From Vulcanisaeta distributa JCM 11216 (GTDB lineage: Archaea; Thermoproteota; Thermoprotei; Thermoproteales; Thermocladiaceae): a DNA stretch of 46,022 nucleotides. A program made the translations under genes and the position numbers. Every line of letters starts with the position of its first letter. The first letter of the stretch is position 1. Below, in pieces: positions 9,349 to 19,063 of the stretch. The stretch is taken from assembly GCF_001315985.1 (NCBI RefSeq), contig NZ_BBBI01000017.1, positions 1-46,022 on the forward strand. The letters are read 5' to 3'. A model generated the notes under the pieces. The model had not been told where the DNA came from. It made no database searches and worked only from the letters and a program-made list of their open reading frames with translations.

Positions 9349-10509
9349 TTACTCAATCCTTAGCACCTCCATAGGTCTGATCTTCGTTATTGACACTAAC
9401 GACGGTATTGACGCAATTACCGATGTGGCTATGGCTATTACTAATGAGTATATGTATAGCGTTGGTAGTAATATTACGGGTATTATTATTGGCAGGTTTA
9501 GCCTAATCATTATGTACCTGGCCAGGTAGGCACCTGCTATGCCGAGTACTATGCCTATTACCGAGCCTATTATGCTCATTATGAGTATTTCAAGGAGGAA
9601 TATTAGTATTACCTGGTTATTAGATGCGCCTAACGCCTTTAGAATTCCGATCTCCCTAGTCCTCTCCCTAACATTCATGATGGCGGTATTCGCGACACTA
9701 AGTCCAGTGACTATTAGGCTTAGCGCTATTATTATCACGAAGAATAGGTTGACCATGGACAACGCATTAGAGATTGAACCAAGGACAGACTTCTGTTCAT
9801 AAACATCGGCATTAGGGAAATACTCGCTCAGTGCCGTAGCCAATTGATTAAGGTATTCCGGGTTCTCCTGGGATAGTTTTATGAATATTGCATTAACAAA
9901 GCCCTCATCATTTAGGTTATTTTGTAACGTGCCTATTGGCGTCACAATCATGTTCAGCTGAAAACCAAGGAAACCACCAAGTATGCTGCTGAATGTTCCA
10001 GTGACCTTGAGGGGTATTATTTCGGAGCCTCCTTGAATACCCGTTAGTACCTGGACATAGATCGTATTGCCAATACTTATGTTATCCTTTTGGGCCAGGG
10101 TATCCTGTATTATTGCCTCGCCATCGCTCATGGGTAATGAACCACTATCCATATGTACCTCGAAGTATGAGAAGTACTGGCTGGGTATCCCAATCAAGGT
10201 GACGGACTGATCATTAACCTGCGCCGTACTTATTATAATCGCGGGGACTACGTAAGACACGTGAGGAAGCTTTGCAATGACTTGAGCCACGGCCTCAGGT
10301 ATTGAAACACTTTGTGAATAAACCATTAGGTCCGTGGGTAGTATGTTCTCAACCTCACTGGTTATTGCAACCTTGAAGCCGTAGGTCATGGTCTCAAGCG
10401 TTATCATCAACGCCACACTATAAATTATTGCGAGCATTGTTAATATAGCCCTCGTCTTTCTACCACCAAGGTTCCTAATCGACATTGTGAATAAGGTCCT
10501 TAAGCTCAT
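9349..10509 (-). CDS. ABC transporter permease, MacB/FtsX type
   Basis: Intact, 386 residues. Topology is one N-terminal helix (AILTMLAIIYSVALMITLET), a large extracytoplasmic domain of about 200 residues (the MacB periplasmic-core-like part), then three helices at the C-terminus with the characteristic ANTAIMNVRERTREIGILKALGAS coupling loop, which contacts the ATPase. The role is lipoprotein or small-molecule export or mechanical coupling in this family; no ATPase partner gene is adjacent on this strand, so it must be elsewhere or upstream transcripts are absent. Ends eight bases from the methylthiotransferase stop (tail to tail). Confidence 0.85.
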   Translation of the reverse strand: MSLRTLFTMSIRNLGGRKTRAILTMLAIIYSVALMITLETMTYGFKVAITSEVENILPTDLMVYSQSVSIPEAVAQVIAKLPHVSYVVPAIIISTAQVNDQSVTLIGIPSQYFSYFEVHMDSGSLPMSDGEAIIQDTLAQKDNISIGNTIYVQVLTGIQGGSEIIPLKVTGTFSSILGGFLGFQLNMIVTPIGTLQNNLNDEGFVNAIFIKLSQENPEYLNQLATALSEYFPNADVYEQKSVLGSISNALSMVNLFFVIIIALSLIVTGLSVANTAIMNVRERTREIGILKALGASNNQVILIFLLEILIMSIIGSVIGIVLGIAGAYLARYIMIRLNLPIIIPVILLPTLYIYSLVIAIATSVIASIPSLVSITKIRPMEVLRIE

Positions 10510-10780
10510 GAGCCGGTTTAATACAATTACATGGCCCTTAAAAACGCTTCTAACAAGGATAATCAGCCTTCACCTCCCTCCTCATTTTAAGTATCAGATT
10601 GTTGATCCATCATCACATAACTAATTATTAGTATGATGTTGATTATTAATAATCTTTATTATTACGTTACTACGTATCGTGGTACTAAATATTAATTTAT
10701 TTAAATATATTAGTTTATAAAAGTTTATAAATTAATTACTTTTTATTCTTTCGCATGCATATAGCGTAATTAATAATAAT

Positions 10781-10789
10781 GCTTAAATA
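10781..10789 (+). promoter_or_regulatory. TATA box of the SQR gene, leaderless start
   Basis: The 300-base gene-free stretch 10510-10810 is extremely AT-rich and contains no reading frame. Its last recognisable element is GCTTAAATA, about 25 bases before the GTG at 10811, the spacing expected for an archaeal TATA box and a transcript starting at the codon. The AT-rich block upstream (10620-10750) may be regulatory, but no clear operator repeat was found. Confidence 0.55.
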
Positions 10790-10810
10790 GTGGCATTCAT
10801 GTAGGGCCAC

Positions 10811-11995
10811 GTGCCTAAAAAGATACTTATCCTAGGTGGCGGTGTTGGTGGTGTCGTTGTTGCTAAGAGATTAGCAGAGAGGTTGAGGGGGGGTAGGGTT
10901 GATGTAGAGATAACGTTAATAGATGATAAGGATTATTATCTATTGCCACCATTGCTCGTTAATATAGCGCTTGGTGATGTAGAGCCTAAGCAAGCACAAT
11001 TACCATTCTCATTGCTTGAAAAGAGGGGGGGTGTTAAGTTCGTTAAGGCTAAGGTGACTAAGATAGACCCTGATAATAGAGTCGTAGAGACTGACCAGGG
11101 GGGGAAGTTCAATTACGATTACCTACTGGCAAGTCTAGGGGGGGTTGAGAATGACTTCGTTTCATATAACTTAGGCGTTGGTTACCATAACTACACGCTT
11201 GATGGTGCATTAAAACTTAAGGAGGCACTAAGATCCTTCACCGGCGGCAGGGTCGTCCTAGTGGCGCCTGAACCAATATATAGGTGCGGTGTTTATCCCT
11301 TTGAATTTGCCTGTCAATTAGATACGTTATTTAGGAAGAGGGGTATTAGAGATAGAACAAGTATAACGCTACTCTACCCATTCAATAAGCCTCTAGAACC
11401 TTTAGGCCCTGAGGCCGTTAAAATATCTGAAGAAATCGGCGCTAAGAAGGGTGTGGAATGTGTAGGTGGTGTTAAACCGCCAATCACCATTGATGATAAG
11501 GAGAAGGTCGTTGTTTTATCTAACGGTGAGAAGTATAAATATGACCTATTGATTGTGACGCCACCAGCAAGGTTACCAAAGCCTTTCGAGGGCACTCCAT
11601 TGGTTGCTGAGACTCCAACTGGAAAATGGACGGCAATAAATGTGTATACAGGTAGGAGCCTAAAGTATGATGATGTGTACTTACCCGGTGAGCACTCAAT
11701 GCCGTACGTAGGACTTCCAACGGCAGGTGTTCCCGTACACTTCACGGCATTAGCCAGTGCTAGCGCTATTGCAGGTGAGTTGCTTGGTCAACCCGTTGAC
11801 CCGGCTCAAATAAACGCTATGACATGCGCCTTGGATTATGGTGATGTTGGTATGATGTTTAACTGTGATATAAAACTGGATTTAAGTAGCAATAAGGCTG
11901 CGTGGACAGGTAGTTGCTACAGTATATTAACGTCACCACTTGGTAGGTTGATTAAGGATCTATTTTATAAAACCTGGTTAGCAACAACCATGTGA
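10811..11995 (+). CDS. Sulfide:quinone oxidoreductase-like FAD flavoprotein
   Basis: Membrane-peripheral FAD enzyme that in this family oxidises sulfide and reduces quinone. The N-terminus has the dinucleotide-binding ILGGGVGGVVVAKRL; LIDDKDYYLLPPLL follows as in SQR, and a redox Cys is in PIYRCGVYPFE. A second FAD motif is YDLLIVTPPA and the flavin-proximal end is DVYLPGEHSM. Further Cys at TCALDYGD and near the C-terminus may be catalytic. Four G7 runs in the first 120 residues each appear as an extra Gly (RLRGGR, KRGGVKF, DQGGKF, SLGGVEN). Start GTG 10811 fits the TATA spacing. It is followed after 10 bases by a DUF1641 gene, a pairing seen in sulfur-oxidising archaea. Confidence 0.84.
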   Translation: MPKKILILGGGVGGVVVAKRLAERLRGGRVDVEITLIDDKDYYLLPPLLVNIALGDVEPKQAQLPFSLLEKRGGVKFVKAKVTKIDPDNRVVETDQGGKFNYDYLLASLGGVENDFVSYNLGVGYHNYTLDGALKLKEALRSFTGGRVVLVAPEPIYRCGVYPFEFACQLDTLFRKRGIRDRTSITLLYPFNKPLEPLGPEAVKISEEIGAKKGVECVGGVKPPITIDDKEKVVVLSNGEKYKYDLLIVTPPARLPKPFEGTPLVAETPTGKWTAINVYTGRSLKYDDVYLPGEHSMPYVGLPTAGVPVHFTALASASAIAGELLGQPVDPAQINAMTCALDYGDVGMMFNCDIKLDLSSNKAAWTGSCYSILTSPLGRLIKDLFYKTWLATTM

Positions 11996-12005
11996 GGTGG
12001 TGACC

Positions 12006-12490
12006 ATGGCGCAGGCACAACAAACACAGGTTGAGAAGAGCCCAGACGAGCAGATCGCAGAGGCTCTCAATGTGCTTGTCCAGAATATTGATGAGATTAG
12101 GGGGGTTTGCTTGATCAATTAATCGAACTTAAGCGTAGTGGTGTAATTGATGCACTAATGATAATTGTCAATAGGTTTGAGGAGGTTATACAGTATCTAT
12201 TCCAGGACCCAGCAATATTTAGGCTGTTGTCCATCTTAGTTGATGGTAGTTTACAGGCAATGAATAAATTGGATACCCAGGACGTACTTAGGTTGAAGGG
12301 CTTGATTCAGGATATGGGTGGGTGTCTAGGAAAGAATGTGGATCTAGCAAATGCTAAACCCGTAGGTGGCTTAATGGGGGGGCTTTGGAGGGCGTTAGGG
12401 GGGGATAAGGACGTGCAGAGGGGGGGTCTTGGTGTTGCAATGGCGCTTTTGAAGGCGTTGGGCAAGTGTTCGGCTCAGCAACAGGGATAA
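12006..12490 (+). CDS. DUF1641 protein (frame broken near 12100)
   Basis: A soluble helical protein of about 160 residues. The C-terminal half matches the DUF1641 signature: PVGGLMG, LWRAL, DKDVQRG and LGVAMALLKALGK. DUF1641 proteins commonly accompany SQR-type or FdhD/formate dehydrogenase genes; the function is not established. A GTGGTGACC ribosome-binding site precedes ATG 12006. The frame shifts at the GGGGGG near 12100; four G's restore DEIRGLLDQLIELK. Three G7 runs in 60 bases insert an extra Gly each (MGGLW, LGGDKD, RGGLG), where family members have one. Very likely co-transcribed with SQR. Confidence 0.8.
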
Positions 12491-12566
12491 TAATTGCCTA
12501 AGGCTGAATTAATTAAATCAAGACTTGGTAAAAAGATTTTTATATATTGACATTAATAGCAGAATA

Positions 12567-12851
12567 ATGAAGGTAAAAGTCAAATTTTTGACTTTACTAT
12601 ATGAAATGACTAAGACGTTAAGGACTGAAATTGAATTGCCTGATGGAGCAACACTACTTGACTTGATAAGAAGGATTGATGACATTATATACCCAGGCTT
12701 TTCTAAGGTGATCCTTGACTGTAACAATAGGATTAAGGATAAATTCCTGGTTTTGATTAATGGCAGGTCTCCGGAGTTCCTTAACGGTATTAATACGAGA
12801 TTATCAGATGGCGATGAGGTCACGTTTTTACCGCACTGTGGTATTGCATAA
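12567..12851 (+). CDS. MoaD/ThiS-like protein lacking the terminal GG
   Basis: A beta-grasp ubiquitin-like protein of 94 residues, paralogous along its whole length to the next gene (VKFLTLLYEMTK, FSKVILD, VLINGRS, LSDGDEVTFLP). Sulfur carriers of this type end in Gly-Gly, which is adenylated and thiocarboxylated. This copy ends LPHCGIA, with a Cys at -4 and no GG, so it should not work as a canonical carrier. A single-base indel does not restore a GG end by simple inspection. ATG 12567 is preferred over an upstream codon because it aligns with the paralog start. Confidence 0.78.
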   Translation: MKVKVKFLTLLYEMTKTLRTEIELPDGATLLDLIRRIDDIIYPGFSKVILDCNNRIKDKFLVLINGRSPEFLNGINTRLSDGDEVTFLPHCGIA

Positions 12852-12904
12852 TCAATGCTCTTCCGTATTAAGCTTTTTAAACTAATTCTTGTTGCCAAGA
12901 TTTG

Positions 12905-13189
12905 ATGAAGGTTCAGGTTAAGTTCTTGGCATCATTATACGACATAACCAAGGTACTTAAGACTGAACTTAACATACCCGATAATGCGACAGTTAAGGAT
13001 CTTATTCAATTCATTGATAATTCAGTAAGTCCCAACTTCTCAAAGGTCATATTGGATGATAATGGTAAGCTTAAGGATCAATACGTGATCCTGGTTAATG
13101 GTAGATCAATAGATTTCCTAAATGGCTTAAGCACGAAGTTATCTAATGGCGATGAGGTAGTATTTCTACCACCTGCTGGTGGAGGCTAA
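12905..13189 (+). CDS. MoaD/ThiS-like sulfur carrier
   Basis: Ninety-four residues; beta-grasp fold inferred from VKFLASLYDITK, ATVKDLIQFI, VILVNGRSIDFLNG and NGDEVVFLPPAGGG. The C-terminal GGG carries the Gly-Gly needed for activation by an E1-like enzyme. The role could be molybdopterin synthase small subunit, tRNA thiolation or archaeal SAMP-like protein tagging; no MoaE or E1 gene is close by. It follows the divergent paralog by 53 bases and the SQR-DUF1641 pair, suggesting a sulfur-related transcription unit. ATG 12905 chosen; a TTG immediately upstream is less likely. Confidence 0.82.
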   Translation: MKVQVKFLASLYDITKVLKTELNIPDNATVKDLIQFIDNSVSPNFSKVILDDNGKLKDQYVILVNGRSIDFLNGLSTKLSNGDEVVFLPPAGGG

Positions 13190-13214
13190 GAGATATTTGT
13201 AATTATTTTGCATG

Positions 13215-14369
13215 CTATGAATTATTTCTATCCTGGTCCTCATTAGAGGTCTCAAGAATCCATGATGGTGTTGATAAAATGGCTACGTAACCACCGAACG
13301 TCTGTGTTAGTGTCAGGTTTTCCTCAACGGACTTGGGCATTACGAATAATTCGACGTCTCTTCTTCCCTTAAGCGTTAGTGTTAGGTTCATTATCTCATC
13401 CTCACCAACGTCCTCACTAACAACAACCACCTTAGCAATGCCCTTCTTAACTGCGTCCATCACGGAGTCCTTACCATAGATTAGGTACTCGGGTTTCTTA
13501 ACGGCTAGGTACATTATTTCCTCCATTAATTTCTTAGCCTTGACATACTCGGTCTCCTTAAGTTTATCCTCGGCGTTCCTAATAGCCTCAAGGACACCAC
13601 CAATGTCCGCGCAGCATGCTGATACGATGGCGATGACCTTATCTCTAATCCTATGGTCAAGTTCACCCTCCTCAAGGAACTCCTCCTTCGTTGGTCCTGG
13701 TCCAGCAACAACAATGCCTTTAGGCTTGGTATTTCGGTAAATACCTTATTGGCTCTCTCGGCAACTAACTTGTAGAATGTCTCGGCTAAATGCTCCGTCT
13801 GTCTCTTGTACCTAAGGGCTGACTGGCCGCCGGCAGCGTGCTTATTTGGTACGAAGAACTCCACCTTATCAACAATCTCCCAGTAATTACCCCCTCAGCA
13901 ACGCAATGACAGCCTCACCTCTCTCAATAACTATTATACCGTAGGTATCGCTGCTCTTAACCATGCCCTCAAGTATTTCCGTGTGGAATGAGGTATCGCA
14001 TATGTACTTGAAGGTTGATACTGGTATTGGCGGTATTATTGCGTGAAAAACCCACTCATAATTGCCTGGATTTATCATGTGGAAGCCTGCGAATATGGCT
14101 AGCCCATTCTCTGGGGGCCTTTGAAATACCCTTTATTGAATTTATAATCCTCTCGAGTGCGTCCTGAACATGGGTTCTAGTGGTCTTATCCTTAATATTA
14201 CTCGCCAATGCCCACTCCTGCCTAAGCATTGATACCACATCAGGTATTGGCCTATTACCGTTGATGTATAGGCTTATGAGCGTCGTTGCATAGCCCCCCC
14301 TATACTTCTTGAGTAGGTTTATCATTATTTTCAGTTCCGAGAAATCCTTTATTCCAGGGCATCAACCAT
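13215..14369 (-). CDS. Peptide chain release factor aRF1 (frame broken at four or five sites)
   Basis: The class-1 release factor for all three stop codons. The codon-recognition domain shows NIKDKTTR (NIKS-like) and YICDTSF (YxCxxxF). The catalytic GGQ is KHAAGGQSALRYKR, and domain 3 runs from GIVVAGPGPTKEEFLEEGELDHRI to the C-terminus. The reading is split by short G/C-run changes near 14350 (one G missing), 14113 (five for four), 13884 (five for four) and 13737 (CC for CCC); the run at 14297 adds a Gly in frame (KYRGGYATTLISLYI). Joined length is about 385, close to family size. Start ATG 14369 is chosen because it supplies the expected N-terminal helix. Being essential, it makes true disruption implausible. 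Confidence 0.86.
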
Positions 14370-14416
14370 ACTATGGATGGTAGGGACTATTGCGTTTAAA
14401 AGTCTTTTGCTTTTAG

Positions 14417-15610
14417 TTAAAGCATCTCAATGGCCACAGCCGTAGCGCCGCCGGTCCCATGGCACAACGCAGCCACCCCCCCCTCCTTCCACCTACATGC
14501 ATTAATGCCGATATTAACGTTGTAACTATCCTGGCGCCACTCGCGCCGAGTGGATGGCCCAGGGCTATTGCGCCTCCGAATATGTTCATCTTATCATAGG
14601 GTATACCCAACTCCTTATTCATTAGGACATTAACTACGGCAAAGGCCTCATTAATCTCAAAAACATCAACATCATTAATACTCCAGCCAACCTTACTCAA
14701 TAGTTTCCTGATCACGTAAATTGGCGCCTCTGGGAATCTCCAGGGCTCGAGCATATGCCATGCATAACCAACAATCCTTGCAATGGGCTTTAAACCAACC
14801 TCCTTAGCCTTATCCATGGTGGTTAACAATAGCGCCGCAGCGCCGTCAGACAATTGCGATGAATTCCCAGCTGTATGTAGGCCATTTGGCCCAAAGGCTG
14901 GTTTTAACTTAGCCAACTTCTCTAGCTTGTGTCAGGTCTAATGCCCTCATCCCTATCCAGGTAAACCCTCTCCCCCCCATTTACCACGGTATCGATGGCT
15001 CAAGCTCGAGGTAGTACTTATTCTCCGTAGCCCTCAAAGCCCTCATGTGGCTCTCATACGCCACCTTATCGAGTTCCTCCCTGGTTATTTCATGTTCCAT
15101 GGCTACCTTATCGGCTTCCTGACCCATGAGCATCATGTTAGTAGGATCCATCAATCCATCATAAATCATCAAGTCCATGAATTTCAAATCCTTACCAATC
15201 AAGTGCTTGATTCCCCACCTAGCCTCATGCGGTAATGCGAGTGGTTGTGTGCTCATTGACTCGGCACCGCCAGCAATTGCCATATTGATATCGCCAACCT
15301 TAAGGGCCCTGACGACCTCGATAATTGCCTGCATTCCCGATGAGCAAACCCTATTAACGGTAAATGCGCTGACTTCTATCGGTAATCCAGCAAGTAATGC
15401 CGCAAACCTACTGAGGTTCTGTCCCATGCCACCCTGGAGTGTTGATCCAAAGACAACCTCATCAATCAGCTTACCATCAATACCCGTCCTCTTAATCAAC
15501 GCCTTTATTGCCTCAGCCGCTAGGTAGGGTGTCTTCACGTTCTTAAACGCGCCGCCGAATTTACCAATCGGTGTCCTTACGAAACCCGTAATGACTACTT
15601 CCTGGCTCAT
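14417..15610 (-). CDS. Thiolase / acetyl-CoA C-acetyltransferase (frame broken)
   Basis: Condenses or cleaves acyl-CoAs; with HMG-CoA synthase it would feed the mevalonate route of archaeal lipids. The nucleophile Cys is in VNRVCSSGMQA (about residue 86), the His in GHPLGASGAR, and the second Cys in ALCHGTGGA near the C-terminus, where many thiolases have CIGGG. Frame breaks: near 15002 (CC for CCC, giving ELEPIDTVVNG), 14936 (one C missing, TSLEKLAKL) and the C8 at 14476 (six restores GGRRGVAALC). G7 at 14972 is in frame as an added Gly. Joined length is about 395, as expected. Promoter probably in the 15611-15757 gap, shared divergently with the prenyl synthase. Confidence 0.87.
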
Positions 15611-15757
15611 ACACGCTTAATCATTAGCTAAGCAATATTAAGCTTTGTCCATAGTTAATAATTAACATGTGTTTTCAATCATAAGCTAATTTCTATTCAA
15701 CAGTTAAAAATGCCGTGGGCATCATAAGGATATAACTTAATTACTTTAGTATTAATC

Positions 15758-16800
15758 GTGGATCCAATGGACATTTTGGAGAAGCTTCATAGCCTCTATG
15801 GACGTGAAATCGACGAACAATTAATTAAATACCTAAGTAGGGAAGTTAGCGAGGAGTTTAGGGATGCCGTTATTTACCAAGTATCCACTGGCGGTAAGAG
15901 GTTAAGGCCATTAATGACGCTGACGGCCGCAAGGGCCTGCGGCGGTGATTATAAGTACGCACTGCCGGCCGCGGCAATTGTAGAGCTAATACATAATTAC
16001 TCCCTGATATATGACGACATTATTGACGAGGCATTACTAAGGAGAAATAAGCCAACAGTCAGGGCAAAGTACGGCGATAACGCAGCCATACTAATCGGCA
16101 TATGGTATAGGGAGCTATTGAGGAGGCCATACTCGAGACCAGGGATCCAATAGCCTTTGCGAGGGAGACGGCGAGTACAATACGCGCCATAGATGAGGGT
16201 GAGCGTCTCGATATTTTACTTGAGTATGCAGGGCGCAGAGACCCCCCCTACTTCGCCGAGAATAGGTTGGGGCCTAGGCTATTAGGTAATTGGGAGGCCC
16301 TGTATAACACCTACGTGAAGATGATAAGCCTAAAGACAGCCGCCTTAATAAGGACGGCCGCGGTCTTCGGTGCGATGTCCGCCAACGCGCAGCATTGCAT
16401 AAAACCGCTGTCTGACTATGGCACGTACCTAGGACTCGCCTTCCAGGTGCTAGATGATATATTGGATATATTTGGTGATGTTAGGAAGTTCGGTAAGGAG
16501 ATTGGTAAGGACATCAAGGAGCATAAGTTGGGTAACGCAGTAGTTGTCATGGCCTTGAGGGAATTAAGTGATAAGGATAGGGAAGAGTTATTGAGTATTC
16601 TTGGTAGGGTTACTGTCACGAATGATGACGTTAAAAGGGCTGTGGAGATAATATCTAAGACAAATGCTAGGGATAATGCGTTGAAGATGGCTATGGAATT
16701 CGCGGAGAAATCTGAGAGAGCGTTAAGTGAATTGAGTAAGAATGAATTTGTCGATGATCTTAGGGAAATACTGAGATTCACGGTGACTAGAGAATTCTAG
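15758..16800 (+). CDS. Polyprenyl diphosphate synthase, GGPP-synthase type (frame broken near 16110)
   Basis: Makes geranylgeranyl or farnesylgeranyl diphosphate for archaeal ether lipids. First Asp-rich motif [14 protein letters not shown] (residues about 85-95), with GGKRLRPLM before it; second motif [13 protein letters not shown]. Two bulky side chains before the first DDxxD, Y-D, would set product length but cannot be read reliably. The frame is lost between [10 protein letters not shown] and [12 protein letters not shown] near 16110; at least one missing base and possibly a substitution are needed, so the join is approximate. C7 at 16241 (RRDPPYF) is in frame. GTG 15758 or ATG 15767 both suit; a TATA-like ATATAACTTA lies about 25 bases upstream. 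The IPK gene is next. Confidence 0.87.
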
Positions 16801-16885
16801 TTTTGATACTAACGCATTAAATCAACGGTGTACCCTATATGCTTAATAAGGCTAGGCTTACGGTACTAATTACAGGAGATACGTA

Positions 16886-17653
16886 ATGAATCTATTCATA
16901 ATAAAGCTCGGAGGTAGCGCAATAAGTGATAAATCAAGACCACTTAGTTATAGGGAGGACTGGGTAAGGAGTTTAGGTAATCTGCTCAATGCAAGGTTGA
17001 GGACAGGTGATAGGTTTATACTGATTCACGGAGGCGGTAGCTTCGCTCATCCCCTGGCCCTAGCCTATGGGTTAAGTAAGTACAGGGACTATGACCAGTT
17101 AGTGGGTATTTCATTTACGTCTGCAGTACTTAATTACCTAAGTATGAGAGTAACGCTTACATTAGCCTCTGTCGGCTTACCTATTTATCCCTTAAGGACG
17201 GGGGGGTCCATCTACATTATAAAGGACGGCAAGCCCCAATTACTGATAGACCCAATGCACATGATAGAGCTGATAAGTAGAGGTGTAATACCCATGCTTT
17301 ATGGAGATGTTGTGGTAAGCGATGAGGGCTTCTCAATAATTAGCGGTGATGACTTAATGCTTGACCTAGGCGCAAAATTAAGGCCTTCAGCATCGATCTT
17401 CCTGACCGATGTACCTGGTATACTTGATACTAATGGTAATGTGGTTAGGGAATTAACCGAGCGATCAGTAATTAATGAGAGGGATGCACGACATATCGAT
17501 GTAACGGGTGGGCTAATGAGGAAGGTTCGATCTGCAATAGAGCTGGCTAGGTATACAAGGACATACCTATGCGCGATCTGGGATCTGGGATCAATAAGTA
17601 GGATCTTTAATAATGAGGAACCGATTAATTGCACGAGGTTTTTGCCCGATTAA
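16886..17653 (+). CDS. Isopentenyl phosphate kinase
   Basis: Phosphorylates isopentenyl phosphate to IPP in the archaeal mevalonate pathway. An intact 255-residue amino-acid-kinase-fold protein: IIKLGGSAISDK at the N-terminus, HGGGSFAHPLA with the conserved catalytic-region His, ISGDDLMLDLG and FLTDVPGIL for nucleotide binding. The family usually has GGGSFGHP; here Ala replaces Gly. Placement directly after the prenyl synthase (85 bases) fits supply of IPP to it. The stop codon overlaps the opposing gene by a few bases. One G7 (RTGGSIYI) is in frame. Confidence 0.9.
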   Translation: MNLFIIKLGGSAISDKSRPLSYREDWVRSLGNLLNARLRTGDRFILIHGGGSFAHPLALAYGLSKYRDYDQLVGISFTSAVLNYLSMRVTLTLASVGLPIYPLRTGGSIYIIKDGKPQLLIDPMHMIELISRGVIPMLYGDVVVSDEGFSIISGDDLMLDLGAKLRPSASIFLTDVPGILDTNGNVVRELTERSVINERDARHIDVTGGLMRKVRSAIELARYTRTYLCAIWDLGSISRIFNNEEPINCTRFLPD

Positions 17654-18322
17654 TTACTCTTCATAAATAATGTATTGCTTAGGTACGTATTATTTAAGAG
17701 CTGCGGGCCATATATTATTCCCGAGGCATTTACGTTATCGTGAGGCTTAATAAGTATCAATAATGGGGGGGATAAACATTACTTGCATTGATACCTAGCT
17801 TATTTAGCAATTGTAGTAATAATGTTTCATAATTGCCCCAAAATGCCGTTGCGATACTGAAATTCGTAGATCCAAGATTGAAATTACAAAGCTGATTTAC
17901 GTTATACTCAAATTGCTGAATATCTAATGTTGACGCAGGCCCTGTTGTTGGGGGGGGTAGGGAAATACTACAATTATCACGTTGTATCCATAGTAATGTG
18001 TGGCGTTGTAGAGCACGGGCCAAACATTACAGTAGCTGCCGATTAAGCGTGGATAATTCAATATTATGTACATTAGTATGGGTTTCGTATTACTCACATT
18101 CGTTATTGAATAGGTATTATTATATGGATTTATCAATTCTGAAAGCATTTCTTCTATAATGTCAGTAGTATTATACTCAGTTGGCCCTGAGATGCGCATC
18201 ATACCACGTAGGAAAGGATACGCTACGAAAGCAGCCTCTGCAAATATTATTAACGCTAATGATAAATAGAAACGTTTTCCTTTGCGTCTTTGGGTTCTTT
18301 TCGTCTTCTTGGGTTTTGCCAT
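17650..18322 (-). CDS. Membrane-anchored extracytoplasmic protein, unknown function
   Basis: About 223 residues when joined. A very basic N-terminus (KPKKTKRTQRRKGKR) precedes one hydrophobic helix (FYLSLALIIFAEAAFVAYPF), so it is anchored with the body outside. The body is rich in Asn/Tyr/Thr with sequons, and has three Cys (SYCNVWP, NQLCNF). The frame breaks at the G8 near 17950 (six gives YPPTTGPASTL) and at the G7 near 17767 (five gives NVYPPLLILIKP), after which it continues to a stop at 17650. Not recognised; the name reflects topology only. Comparable short anchored proteins with DsbD-like or thioredoxin-like character exist, but no CxxC is seen. Confidence 0.68.
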
Positions 18323-18412
18323 GATCGATGTAGGTATCTTATAGTAAATTTATTAGGTTAACTCTCCTCAAGTCCTAAAACTTTATAACCAATTAATTAA
18401 TGCGTCTCAGTA

Positions 18413-19042
18413 ATGAAGGCGTTGGCATTGCACGGCTTTGGTTCAAGTCCCGAGAAAATAAACTGGCTCACGGGCCCGCTCAAGGCATTAAACCTGGAGG
18501 TAATAACGCCAACCTACAGGGATTTTGAGGACGGCCTTAACAAGGTTAGTGAGTTATTGCGGGGAGCAAACGATAGGTATATCCTTGCAGGGCACTCAAT
18601 GGGTGGTTCAATAGCCTTGCTTGCTGCGTCAACGCTTAGTAATGTTGCCTGTGCAATATCCGTATCAGGGCCGACCGATAGATTAGCACAGATTAGATGG
18701 TTGCTCGCGGGCGAGCCTGGTAGTATTAGGCGGAGGACTTATGAGGAGTTAGCAAAGATCGATAGTAGGCAGGTCACGGAGGAATTCCTAATAAAGACCT
18801 CGCCAATAAATTACCTAAGGCCCAATTTACCACCAATACTCTTAATACACGGTACTAATGACGAGTTAGTGAATATTAAACAGGTGGAAAATTACTATGA
18901 GAGGGCTAAATTCCTTGGTAATGTTATTGAGCTAATACGAGTTGAGGGCATGCCGCATACACCCAGGGGGGGTAAGGATATTAAGGTAATAGCAGGGTCT
19001 ATTGAAGGCTTTATACGGAAATACTGCATAAATATGATTTAA
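18413..19042 (+). CDS. Alpha/beta hydrolase
   Basis: Intact 209-residue serine hydrolase. The nucleophile elbow is AGHSMGGSIA (Ser about residue 63), the acid is likely Asp in HGTNDELVN, and the catalytic His is in EGMPHTPRGG. An oxyanion-hole HGFGSSPEK lies at the N-terminus. The lack of a lid and the short size suggest an esterase, dienelactone hydrolase or peptidase of the prolyl-oligopeptidase-like group; the substrate is unknown. A TATA-like AAACTTTATAACC is about 30 bases upstream of ATG 18413. One G7 at 18966 is in frame as the GG after TPR. Confidence 0.8.
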   Translation: MKALALHGFGSSPEKINWLTGPLKALNLEVITPTYRDFEDGLNKVSELLRGANDRYILAGHSMGGSIALLAASTLSNVACAISVSGPTDRLAQIRWLLAGEPGSIRRRTYEELAKIDSRQVTEEFLIKTSPINYLRPNLPPILLIHGTNDELVNIKQVENYYERAKFLGNVIELIRVEGMPHTPRGGKDIKVIAGSIEGFIRKYCINMI

Positions 19043-19063
19043 AAGTAAAGTCTTAGAATGGTG

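Noticed and set aside
14417..15610. Unusual thiolase active site CHGTGG as a sign of a different reaction
   Set aside because: The required Cys and Gly of the C-x-G motif are present, and this region adjoins a corrected run; the difference from CIGGG is within family variation.
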